Source: JBOGJG01 sp050747825
Lineage (GTDB): Bacteria; Acidobacteriota; UBA6911; RPQK01; JBOGJG01
DNA length: 24,396 nucleotides
Assembly: GCA_050747825.1 (NCBI GenBank)
Contig: JBOGJG010000105.1
Span: 1-24,396, forward strand
Direction: 5' to 3'
This document shows, piece by piece, positions 16,546 through 22,737 of the stretch. The notes beneath the pieces are model-generated. The model saw only the letters and a program-made list of their open reading frames with translations. It did not search any database and was not told where the DNA came from. The position numbers were made by a program, and so were the translations under genes. Positions within the stretch are counted from its first letter, which is position 1; every line of letters begins with the position of its first letter.

Positions 16546-16566
16546 CGAATTAGGTGCGTGTCACCA
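16546..16566. repeat. Palindromic repeat at the SDR gene end, copy 2
   Basis: AATTAGGTG-CGTGT-CACCAATT is an imperfect palindrome with one extra A. Inverted, it matches the repeat at 2139-2156 over TTGGTGACACGCACC. On the minus strand it encodes the final VTRT and the TAA of the SDR gene. Confidence 0.65.
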
Positions 16567-17332
16567 ATTTGACCAGGTGGTTGGTGAGGCAAGGGGAGAG
16601 GCGGTTCAGGAAGAGGAGAAGTTTACCGCCCAGAGTCAGGTGGACTTCGCGGCGCTTGTGATGGACTGCGTCTACGATGGCGCGGGCGACCACATCGGGG
16701 CTCTGGCCTTTAAAGGGCCGTCTGAAAGGCGTGTATTCTCCTGCCAGCTCAACTGAATTCTGAAATTCGGTGGCGGTAAAGCCGGGACAAATAAGGCTTA
16801 CGCCGATGCCCTGGGGCCGCACTTCCCCCCAGAGTGACTCCGCCAGCCCCGCCTGGGCGAATTTGGTCGAGCAATAGGCTCCGGCATAAGGAAGCGCTTT
16901 TCTTCCGATCACGCTGCTGACAACGACGATATGGCCGCTTTGCCGCGCCAGGAAATGGGGCAGCGCCGCGTGTATGGATTCGAATCCTGACTGAAAGTTC
17001 ACCTGCCATTCACGCTGCATCTCGGCGGGAGTCACATCCTTGATGGGACCGTAGACTCCGTATCCGGCGTTGCAGATCAGGAGATCGAGGCCTCCCAACT
17101 CATCCAGGCACTCTCGAACAACCACCGCTCCTTCGCCGGCCAGGCTGAGGTCATGAGGACGATAAAGCGCCTGGCCTGCGCCTCTTTTCCGGCATTCCTG
17201 CGCGATCCGGGCGAGGCGTTCTTCCCGCCGGGCCACCAGGAATAGATCGGAGCCGCTCGCAGAGAAGGCATAAGCGGTGGCTTCACCGATTCCGGACGAG
17301 GCCCCGGTCACGAGGACTTTCATATTTTCCAT
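16550..17332 (-). CDS. Short-chain dehydrogenase/reductase (SDR)
   Basis: This is a 260-residue classical SDR. It has the NAD(P) motif TGASSGIG (residues 9-16), the NAG motif (88-90), a catalytic serine in VVVSS (139/140) and the active-site YCSTK (Tyr153, Lys157). SLICPGFTATEF is the usual post-active-site segment. VARREERL after the second strand, with arginines, favours NADP(H). The fold oxidises or reduces an alcohol or ketone; the substrate cannot be assigned. The C-terminal KLLLFLNRLSPCLTNHLVKL is hydrophobic/amphipathic and may bind membrane, as in lipid-directed SDRs of the DltE/YqjQ kind. The ATG at 17332 or the one three codons later (17323) could be the start. It diverges from the ArsC gene with a 30-bp gap. 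The last codons come from a palindromic repeat. Confidence 0.9.
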   Translation of the reverse strand: MENMKVLVTGASSGIGEATAYAFSASGSDLFLVARREERLARIAQECRKRGAGQALYRPHDLSLAGEGAVVVRECLDELGGLDLLICNAGYGVYGPIKDVTPAEMQREWQVNFQSGFESIHAALPHFLARQSGHIVVVSSVIGRKALPYAGAYCSTKFAQAGLAESLWGEVRPQGIGVSLICPGFTATEFQNSVELAGEYTPFRRPFKGQSPDVVARAIVDAVHHKRREVHLTLGGKLLLFLNRLSPCLTNHLVKLVTRT

Positions 17333-17362
17333 TGTGGTATCATTTCCTCTCGAACGAAAGCT

Positions 17363-17809
17363 ATGGCCAGGGAAATTAGGATTCTTTTCGTTTGCACCGG
17401 AAATTCAGCGCGCAGCCAGATGGCGGAGGGGTTTGCTCGTTACTACGGTGGCGATTATGTCCATACAGACAGCGCCGGGACCGATCCCAAGGGGCTGAAT
17501 CCCTACGCACTATGGGCCATGAATGAAACGGGAATCGACATTTCCCACCAGACCTCAGATGCGCTTTCGTCAAAGAGGCTGGAGGACTACGATTACCTGG
17601 TGACGCTGTGTGGAGATGCCCGCGATTCCTGTCCGGTCCTTCCGCCCCAGGTTAAGAGCGAGCACTGGCCTCTGGCTGACCCGGCGAAGGTCCGAGGCAA
17701 GCCTTCGGAAATGATAGCCTCCTTTCGAATCGTCCGCTTTCAGATCGAGCAGAGAGTCAAGGACTTTCTCAGCAGGATTTTGCAAAAACCCCTCCCGCGA
17801 ACTGCCTAG
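17363..17809 (+). CDS. arsC: Thioredoxin-type arsenate reductase / low-molecular-weight phosphatase
   Basis: The protein has 148 residues with the LMW-PTP P-loop near the N-terminus: FVCTGNSARSQMAEG, Cys11-x5-Arg17. The redox pair is also present, VTLCGDARDSCPVLPP with Cys83 and Cys90, as in thioredoxin-coupled ArsC (Staphylococcus/Bacillus type). The downstream EHWPLADPAKVRG is the typical loop with the general acid. It should reduce arsenate to arsenite in the cytoplasm, passing the oxidation to a Cys83-Cys90 disulfide released by thioredoxin. No arsenite pump, ArsR or arsenite methylase is in view, so this is not a full ars operon here. It is followed after 3 bp by a ferredoxin reductase-like gene. 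Confidence 0.88.
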   Translation: MAREIRILFVCTGNSARSQMAEGFARYYGGDYVHTDSAGTDPKGLNPYALWAMNETGIDISHQTSDALSSKRLEDYDYLVTLCGDARDSCPVLPPQVKSEHWPLADPAKVRGKPSEMIASFRIVRFQIEQRVKDFLSRILQKPLPRTA

Positions 17810-17812
17810 AGC

Positions 17813-18655
17813 ATGCCCATTACTACGAACTCTGTGATCTCTGAAGTCATTGATGAGACCTACGACACCGTGACATTGTGTCTGGATGTTCAGGATCCGA
17901 TTCCGCACATCCCGGGCCAGTCCATTGGAATCGATCCAAAGCAGTTCGAGCCACTGCAGGGCCGGGTCCAGCTGGTGGAGACCATTGCCAAAGAGAAGAA
18001 TTGCCGGGCTCTGACTGCCATGAAGCTCTACTCACTGGCAAATTCGTCACTCGATTTCAGGAAGCTCTATATCACCATTAAAGTCGAGGAAGACCGGGAG
18101 GGATATCCTCCGTCGCTGCTTTCTCCCTATGCCGTCAAAGATATGGGTTCGGGTGAAGCCATGATCGTAAAAGGCCCCTATGGAAAGAAGTTTCTCTTTC
18201 AACCGAAGGAAGGAGACCGATTCGTCTTCTGGGGAGCGGGCAGCGGCGTCGTCCCTCTGATGTACTTTCTCGAGCACGTCGATGGCCAGGGGCTGTCTAA
18301 CGAGATCCTCTTTTTCGACTCCAACAAAACCCCGGAAGACATTATTTACAATACGCGGCTCAAGGCGATTGAATCTGAGAATTCCAACATCCGCATCGTG
18401 CATTCGATTACACGACCTGAGACTTCAAGCAGACAATGGCTGGGACGGGTCGGCCGCCTGGTCCAGTTGCGCGATCCGAATGACCTCGAATCCCTGGAGT
18501 TCCCCTCCGATATTGACGCTTACTCCAAAGAGATCCCCTTTGAGGACGCTTACCACTACATTTGTGGATCTCTGGGCTTCGGCCAGGGAATCAAGAAAGC
18601 GCTTCTCAACCGCGCTGTTGATAAGGACCGCATCTATCTGGAAGCCTGGGGCTAG
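17813..18655 (+). CDS. Ferredoxin-NADP reductase-like flavoprotein
   Basis: This 280-residue protein has an FAD-binding barrel followed by an NAD(P)-binding domain. KLYSLANSS (about residues 71-79) corresponds to the RxYS flavin motif; VKGPYGKKF, the FVFWGAGSGVVPLMYFLEHV block (about 137-156) and YHYICGSLGFGQGIKKAL near the C-terminus are classical FNR elements. It should move electrons between NAD(P)H and a ferredoxin, flavodoxin or oxygenase partner, in the cytoplasm because no signal is seen. The ArsC stop is 3 bp before the ATG at 17813, so translation is probably coupled. The link to arsenate reduction is not established: ArsC normally uses thioredoxin, and the pairing may mean an alternative reductant or mere co-transcription. 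Confidence 0.85.
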   Translation: MPITTNSVISEVIDETYDTVTLCLDVQDPIPHIPGQSIGIDPKQFEPLQGRVQLVETIAKEKNCRALTAMKLYSLANSSLDFRKLYITIKVEEDREGYPPSLLSPYAVKDMGSGEAMIVKGPYGKKFLFQPKEGDRFVFWGAGSGVVPLMYFLEHVDGQGLSNEILFFDSNKTPEDIIYNTRLKAIESENSNIRIVHSITRPETSSRQWLGRVGRLVQLRDPNDLESLEFPSDIDAYSKEIPFEDAYHYICGSLGFGQGIKKALLNRAVDKDRIYLEAWG

Positions 18656-18670
18656 AGAGAGAAATTTTTG

Positions 18671-18985
18671 ATGATGAGACGATTGATTTTAGTTTTGGCG
18701 CTGATCGCTTCCGTACTCCAACCTGCCTGTATCTGGAGACTATGGCAGGATCCACCGCCGCTCGAGGAGCGGACGTTCGACGTCTACGGGACCGTGAAGT
18801 CAATAAACCCCGAGCAGCTCGTGGTGGGAACCGACGAGGGTGAACAGACCTTCAGGATGGGGCCTGCTTCCATCAAGGGGAGCGACTTCGGCGCCGGCGC
18901 CTATGTCCACGTTTATTACAAGATCAACACCGAAGGCGACGAGCAGGTTAAGGAAGTCACCATGGTGGTGGAGAAGATCGGATGA
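18671..18985 (+). CDS. Small exported protein, probable lipoprotein, unknown function
   Basis: The 104-residue frame starts at the ATG at 18671; a second ATG follows at 18674, and a TTG at 18668 is less likely. It begins MMRRLILVLALIASVLQPAC, a signal peptide ending at a cysteine with a poor lipobox (LQPAC). The mature part is short and beta-rich: TFDVYGTVKSINPEQLVVGTDEG, then FGAGAYVHVYYKI and VKEVTMVVEKIG. This resembles small OB-like or DUF5666-like secreted proteins with a GTV...V...G...G..V.V.Y pattern, but no family is firmly recognised. It follows the flavoprotein stop by 15 bp and may share its transcript. GC content and strand match its neighbours. Confidence 0.65.
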   Translation: MMRRLILVLALIASVLQPACIWRLWQDPPPLEERTFDVYGTVKSINPEQLVVGTDEGEQTFRMGPASIKGSDFGAGAYVHVYYKINTEGDEQVKEVTMVVEKIG

Positions 18986-18990
18986 TCTGG

Positions 18991-19122
18991 TTCTTTGGTT
19001 CCTTGGTTCTTTGTGGATTGGCCGCTCCCTGACGGTCGCGGCTCTGTTCAGGATCCGGGCCGCGACCGTGAGGGAGCGGCCAAATTCATTCTAAGGAACT
19101 GAGGAACCAAAGGACCAAAGAA
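18991..19122. repeat. Nested inverted repeat (GC-rich palindrome copy A with AT-richer outer arms)
   Basis: The inner arms are 19020-19044 and 19057-19081: 25 bases each, 23 of which pair, around a 12-base loop. The right arm contains CCGCGACCGTGAGGGAGCGG. The outer arms are TTCTTTGGTTCCTTGGTTC (18991-19009) and its inverse at 19104-19122 with two mismatches. The whole fills the gap between the small exported protein and ThiI. No T-run follows the stem, so it is probably a dispersed palindromic element rather than a simple terminator. Confidence 0.8.
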
Positions 19123-19129
19123 GCACGAA

Positions 19130-20290
19130 ATGCACCGCCTCTTCGTCTGTCACTACCATGAGATCGCCCTGAAGCGGGGCAACCGCGCCTTTTTTGAAAA
19201 CCACCTGCGCAGGAATATTCAGAATGCCCTCAAGGGCCTCAGCTTCAAGTCAGTCCAGCGGATCTCTGGACGGCTCATTGTCGAACTGCATCCCGACTCT
19301 CCTGTGGATGAAATCGGCCAGCGCCTGCAGAAAGTATTTGGAATCGTCTACTGCTCTCCCGCCTGGGTTTCTTCGCCCCAAGAGGAGAAGCTCAAGAGCG
19401 ACCTCTGGACGCTGGTCTGCGAGCGCCAGTTTGAGACTTTCAAGATTCAGGCTCGCCGCTCCAGCAAAGACTTTCCCTTGAATTCCCAGCAGTTGAACGA
19501 ACGATTGGGGGCCTTCATTCTCGAAAAGTCAGGCAAAAAGGTTCAGCTTGACGATCCTGACCTCACCTGCCATGTCGATCTGGTGGAGCGCAACGCCCTT
19601 CTCTACTTCGAAAAATTACGAGGCGCCGGCGGCCTTCCGGTTTCCACTGCGGGGAAAACGATCGTCCTGCTCTCAGGAGGAATCGATTCCCCAGTGGCCG
19701 CTTACAAGATCATGAAGCGCGGTTGCCGGGCTGTCTTCGTCCACTTTCACAGCTTCCCCCACACCACGCCCGAGTCTCAGGAGAAAGTCAGGCGGATCGT
19801 CTCGATCTTGAGCCGCTACCAAGTCCGGTCAACGCTTTATCTGATTCCTTTTGCTGAGTGCCAGCGCCAGATCGTCGCATTGACGCCTCCGGAGACGCGG
19901 GTTATTCTCTACCGTCGATTGATGGTCCGGTTGGCCGAGAGTGTGGCTGCGCGGGAAAAAGCGCAGGCCCTGGTGACTGGCGACAGTATTGGACAGGTGG
20001 CCTCTCAAACTCTGGAAAATCTGCATGCGGTTTCACAGGCGGCCAGCCTGCCGATTCTTCGTCCGCTGGTGGGTGACGACAAGGAAGAGATCATTGCAAT
20101 CGCCCAGAAGATCGGAACCTTTGAGATTTCCATACTTCCGGAACAGGACTGCTGCTCCCTTTTCGTCCCCCGCCACCCGGAAACCAGAGCCAATCTGGCA
20201 GGACTGGAGCGCGTGGAGCAGGCTCTGGATCTGAATGAGATGAGGCGCGACGCCCTGAGCCGCATGGAAGTGGAGAAAATCGAGTTCTAA
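19130..20290 (+). CDS. thiI: tRNA 4-thiouridine synthetase ThiI (no rhodanese domain)
   Basis: The 386-residue protein begins with the NFLD/ferredoxin-like part (HEIALKRGNRAFFENHL) and a THUMP domain (about residues 60-165, including ...FKIQARRSSKDFPLNSQQLNE). The PP-loop AANH ATPase follows, with LLSGGIDSPVAAY (about 181-193). LVTGDSIGQVASQTLENLHAV and EQDCCSLFVPRHPETR are standard ThiI blocks. It adenylates U8 of tRNA and installs sulfur as 4-thiouridine in the cytoplasm; the enzyme can also serve thiamin synthesis. The C-terminal rhodanese domain of the enterobacterial enzyme is missing, as in many bacteria, where a separate sulfurtransferase or the cysteine desulfurase supplies sulfur. 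ATG 19130 is supported by the conserved N-terminus. It stands alone between two repeat-rich spacers. Confidence 0.93.
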   Translation: MHRLFVCHYHEIALKRGNRAFFENHLRRNIQNALKGLSFKSVQRISGRLIVELHPDSPVDEIGQRLQKVFGIVYCSPAWVSSPQEEKLKSDLWTLVCERQFETFKIQARRSSKDFPLNSQQLNERLGAFILEKSGKKVQLDDPDLTCHVDLVERNALLYFEKLRGAGGLPVSTAGKTIVLLSGGIDSPVAAYKIMKRGCRAVFVHFHSFPHTTPESQEKVRRIVSILSRYQVRSTLYLIPFAECQRQIVALTPPETRVILYRRLMVRLAESVAAREKAQALVTGDSIGQVASQTLENLHAVSQAASLPILRPLVGDDKEEIIAIAQKIGTFEISILPEQDCCSLFVPRHPETRANLAGLERVEQALDLNEMRRDALSRMEVEKIEF

Positions 20291-20294
20291 ACGA

Positions 20295-20313
20295 CCACTG
20301 CCAGTGGCAGTGG
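20295..20313. terminator. Hairpin after ThiI (CCACTGCCA-G-TGGCAGTGG)
   Basis: Two perfect 9-base arms flank a single central G just after the ThiI stop. The stem is strong but is followed by CTTTAC rather than a T-run, so it may be a terminator without a canonical tail or another repeat unit. Confidence 0.45.
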
Positions 20314-20345
20314 CTTTACAGCCTGCCGCTGATTGGCTGGTACTG

Positions 20346-20436
20346 ACCGGCTGACCGCTGACCATCTTCGAACCGGTCAGTGGTCAGCAGGCGAGACAGC
20401 GAGCCGGGGTCAGTGGTCGGCTCGTAGGATGGGCAA
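20346..20436. repeat. Hairpin repeat cluster (GGTCAGTGGTCAGC type)
   Basis: GCTGACCGCTGACC (20350-20363) and GGTCAGTGGTCAGC (20375-20388) form a 14-base stem with one non-matching pair around an 11-base loop. A further partial unit, GGGGTCAGTGGTCGG, lies at 20406-20420, and GTAGGATGGGCAATGCCCAC follows with a TGGGCA/TGCCCA stem. The spacer between ThiI and the antiporter is almost entirely palindromic repeat. Confidence 0.6.
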
Positions 20437-20460
20437 TGCCCACAGCACATCACCACCGTC

Positions 20461-20466
20461 TATAAT
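20461..20466 (+). promoter_or_regulatory. Possible -10 box of the antiporter gene
   Basis: A perfect TATAAT lies 23 bases before the ATG at 20490. No convincing -35 hexamer is seen 16-18 bases upstream, where the repeat sequence ends. A GGAAGG at 20475-20480 may serve as ribosome-binding site. Confidence 0.35.
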
Positions 20467-20489
20467 TGCGCAATATGGAAGGCTAATGC

Positions 20490-21857
20490 ATGAATCATCT
20501 CTTACAGATTCTGCTCATCCTGGCGGGAATCATTGTCATCGCCAAAATGGCGGGCGCCCTGAGCGTCCGCCTGGGCCAGCCCGCGGTTTTCGGTGAGATT
20601 ACGGCCGGGTTGATCCTGGGGCCTACTGTCCTCAACGCCCTGCACTGGGACTTATTCGCTCATCTGGACGCCCATGGCGGCGGCCCGCTGGCCGCCCTGC
20701 TCCAGGCGGCCGAAGGATCAGGCCTTCTGACCAGTTCGGGGAATTCCCTGTACCTGGAGGCGCTCATCAAGGACTTGGCTGAAATCGGCGTGATCCTCCT
20801 GATGTTTGTAGCCGGCATGGAAACAGACCTGGTCGAAATGAGGAAGGTCGGCAAGACGGCTTTCTGGGCCGCCATGGGCGGCGTCATCCTTCCCCTGTTG
20901 GGCGGCGCAATAGCCGGCGTTTACTTTGGACTGCCGCTTTACTGGGAGGCGGTCTTCGTGGGAACCATTCTCACCGCCACCTCAGTATCCATATCCGCTC
21001 AGACTTTGATGGAGCTGAAAGTCCTGCGCTCGAGGGAAGGAACGACAATTCTGGGAGCCGCCGTAATCGATGATGTCCTGGGGATCATTATCCTCGGAAT
21101 TGTGACGGCACTCTCCGCAGTTGCAGTAGCGGAGGAGGCGGCCACGGGCGGAATTGGAGGCGTCGTCTGGATTATCCTGAGAATGGCGGCCTATTTTGCC
21201 CTCTTCTGGTTCATCGGCCAGCGCTATTTCGGGAAATGGTGTGAAAAGGTCCAAAGAGTTCCGGCGAGCCAGGCGCTGCTGGCATTTGTTCTGGTCATTG
21301 CCTTCCTGTATGCCTGGGCTGCTGAGTATTTCGCTCATCTGGCGGCGATCACCGGGTCCTACATGGCCGGAGTCCTGTTTGCCCAGACCAAATTTAAGAA
21401 GGCGATTGATGCCGACATTCATCCCCTCACCTATTCTCTGTTTGTGCCGGTCTTTTTCGTCAGTATCGGACTTCAGGCCGACGGCCGGCAGCTCGGAGGC
21501 GAAATCGGGTTTCTCCTGGCGATTTCGTTTTTGGCGGTGGCCACGAAGATCGTGGGATGCTTCATCGGCGCCAGGACCAGCGGATTTAGCAGTCTGGAAT
21601 CGTTGCGTGTCGGCGTGGGCATGGTCAGCCGCGGTGAAGTGGGATTGATCGTGGCCGGCGTAGGATTAAGCCGAGGGATCATCAACCAGGATGTTTTCTC
21701 GATCATGGTCATCATGGTTTTGGTCACCACCATGGCCACTCCCATTATGTTGCGCTACGTCTTCCCCCGCGTAACCGAGGTGCCTGCCGAGGTGTACGAA
21801 TCGATTGCGGACATCGAAGACCGGGCAGAGGACCGGGAAGAGGAGCTTGAACGCTGA
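20490..21857 (+). CDS. CPA2-type cation/proton antiporter (NapA/Kef membrane domain)
   Basis: This 455-residue membrane protein has about 12-13 hydrophobic helices. Motifs of the CPA2 family are clear: RLGQPAVFGEITAGLILGP, IGVILLMFVAGMETDL, GTILTATSVSISAQTL (the unwound helix) and GAAVIDDVLGIIIL, with the ion-binding pair Asp194-Asp195 typical of electrogenic NapA-like exchangers. SLFVPVFFVSIGLQ and GVGMVSRGEVGLIVAGVGL complete the set, the latter with the conserved Arg-Gly-Glu. It would exchange Na+ or K+ for protons at the inner membrane. The C-terminal ~25 residues are strongly acidic (ADIEDRAEDREEELE) and cytoplasmic; no KTN/TrkA nucleotide-binding domain follows, unlike true KefB/C. The ion cannot be fixed from sequence. 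Confidence 0.9.
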   Translation: MNHLLQILLILAGIIVIAKMAGALSVRLGQPAVFGEITAGLILGPTVLNALHWDLFAHLDAHGGGPLAALLQAAEGSGLLTSSGNSLYLEALIKDLAEIGVILLMFVAGMETDLVEMRKVGKTAFWAAMGGVILPLLGGAIAGVYFGLPLYWEAVFVGTILTATSVSISAQTLMELKVLRSREGTTILGAAVIDDVLGIIILGIVTALSAVAVAEEAATGGIGGVVWIILRMAAYFALFWFIGQRYFGKWCEKVQRVPASQALLAFVLVIAFLYAWAAEYFAHLAAITGSYMAGVLFAQTKFKKAIDADIHPLTYSLFVPVFFVSIGLQADGRQLGGEIGFLLAISFLAVATKIVGCFIGARTSGFSSLESLRVGVGMVSRGEVGLIVAGVGLSRGIINQDVFSIMVIMVLVTTMATPIMLRYVFPRVTEVPAEVYESIADIEDRAEDREEELER

Positions 21858-21858
21858 A

Positions 21859-21958
21859 GTTCCGAGTTCCAAGTTCCAAGATTTCCAGCTTAGCTTGAAA
21901 GCCACTTGAATTTGAAACTTGAAACTTGGAACTTGGAACTTGAAACTCGGAACTTGAA
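21859..21958. repeat. AGTTCCAAGTTCCAAG inverted and tandem repeats
   Basis: Units of GTTCCAA stand at 21859-21881 and their inverse, GGAACTT/GAAACTT, at about 21914-21958. A 16-base perfect inverted pair is AGTTCCAAGTTCCAAG (21866-21881) and CTTGGAACTTGGAACT (21926-21941), with a 44-base spacer. This fills the gap between the antiporter and the next gene, and the TTGGTTCC-like arms at 18991-19122 are related in composition. Confidence 0.75.
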
Positions 21959-21978
21959 ACTTAATCTAAAATAAAGCT

Positions 21979-22626
21979 ATGACCAAAAAGCTTCTCTATA
22001 TCGGTTTTGCGTTTCTCCTGGTTCTGCTTGCGGCAGGCATTTACTGGTCCTTGAATTCCAGTGTCGATTCCGCGCGCCCGGTCTCTGCGGCCGTACCTAC
22101 CCACTCTGCTGCGCCGGACCCGCGCGTCGAGAAGGTCGAACAGTTATTGTATGAATTGGAAGTGAACGGCGGCAACGGCAGCCGTGCGGGAAAGACCTAC
22201 CTGCTGACCCAGCCTGATTTAAATGCTTTCCTGGCGGCCAGGCTGCGCGAGGAAGACCGAAAAGGGGTTGAAGATATAAAGGTCGAACTCAGGGACGGCT
22301 CCTTCATCACCCGCGTTCTCCTCAACATGGACGAGCTGGAAGTGGAGGGCAATTCAATGGCCTTGGGCCTCTTTCAGGCGCTTCTGAGCGGGAAGCAGAA
22401 CCTGGAAGTGGAAGGAGAGCTGACGGCTAGAGACGGTAAGGGTAGCTATCGAGTTCTGAGCGCCCGCATGAATAACATTTCGGTTCCGGCCACTCTGGTA
22501 AACACCCTCTTGAGCACTGCCGGCAAAAACCAGGAACCGCCGTTTGATCCCACCGAGCCCTTCGAAATGCCTTACGGCATTAAAACCGTCAAAGTCCAAA
22601 CCGGCCGGGTGACGATCTCCACCTGA
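21979..22626 (+). CDS. Membrane-anchored periplasmic protein of unknown function
   Basis: The protein has 215 residues. The N-terminus MTKKLLYIGFAFLLVLLAAGIYWSL is a signal anchor, leaving the rest outside the cytoplasmic membrane. After a Pro/Ala/Ser linker, the body contains YLLTQPDLNAFLAARL, VEDIKVELRDGSFITRVLLNMD, LEVEGELTARDGKGSYRV and ISVPATLVNTLL: alternating beta strands with an early LxxxxLNxxL helix. That pattern recalls small lipid-binding-like SMP/LmeA/DUF2993 proteins, but this is only a resemblance. It is not recognised with confidence. It follows the antiporter after the GTTCCAA repeats and is convergent with the M23 peptidase gene. The ATG at 21979 is the only start that includes the full anchor. 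Confidence 0.7.
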   Translation: MTKKLLYIGFAFLLVLLAAGIYWSLNSSVDSARPVSAAVPTHSAAPDPRVEKVEQLLYELEVNGGNGSRAGKTYLLTQPDLNAFLAARLREEDRKGVEDIKVELRDGSFITRVLLNMDELEVEGNSMALGLFQALLSGKQNLEVEGELTARDGKGSYRVLSARMNNISVPATLVNTLLSTAGKNQEPPFDPTEPFEMPYGIKTVKVQTGRVTIST

Positions 22627-22655
22627 ATCGCCGCGGCGTTGATCCATCATCAGGG

Positions 22656-22731
22656 GCCGCTCCTTTACAGTCGCGGCTCGGATGGAGTCGCGTCACGCCA
22701 CTCAAGGGAGCCGCGACCGTGAGGGAGCGGG
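22656..22731. repeat. GC-rich palindrome copy B
   Basis: The arms at 22656-22679 and 22708-22731 pair at 20 of 24 positions, with two of the mismatches forming G.U in RNA, around a 28-base loop. The right arm contains CCGCGACCGTGAGGGAGCGG, identical to copy A at 19060-19079. It lies between two convergent gene ends, where a bidirectional terminator role is possible. Confidence 0.8.
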
Positions 22732-22737
22732 TCCCCG

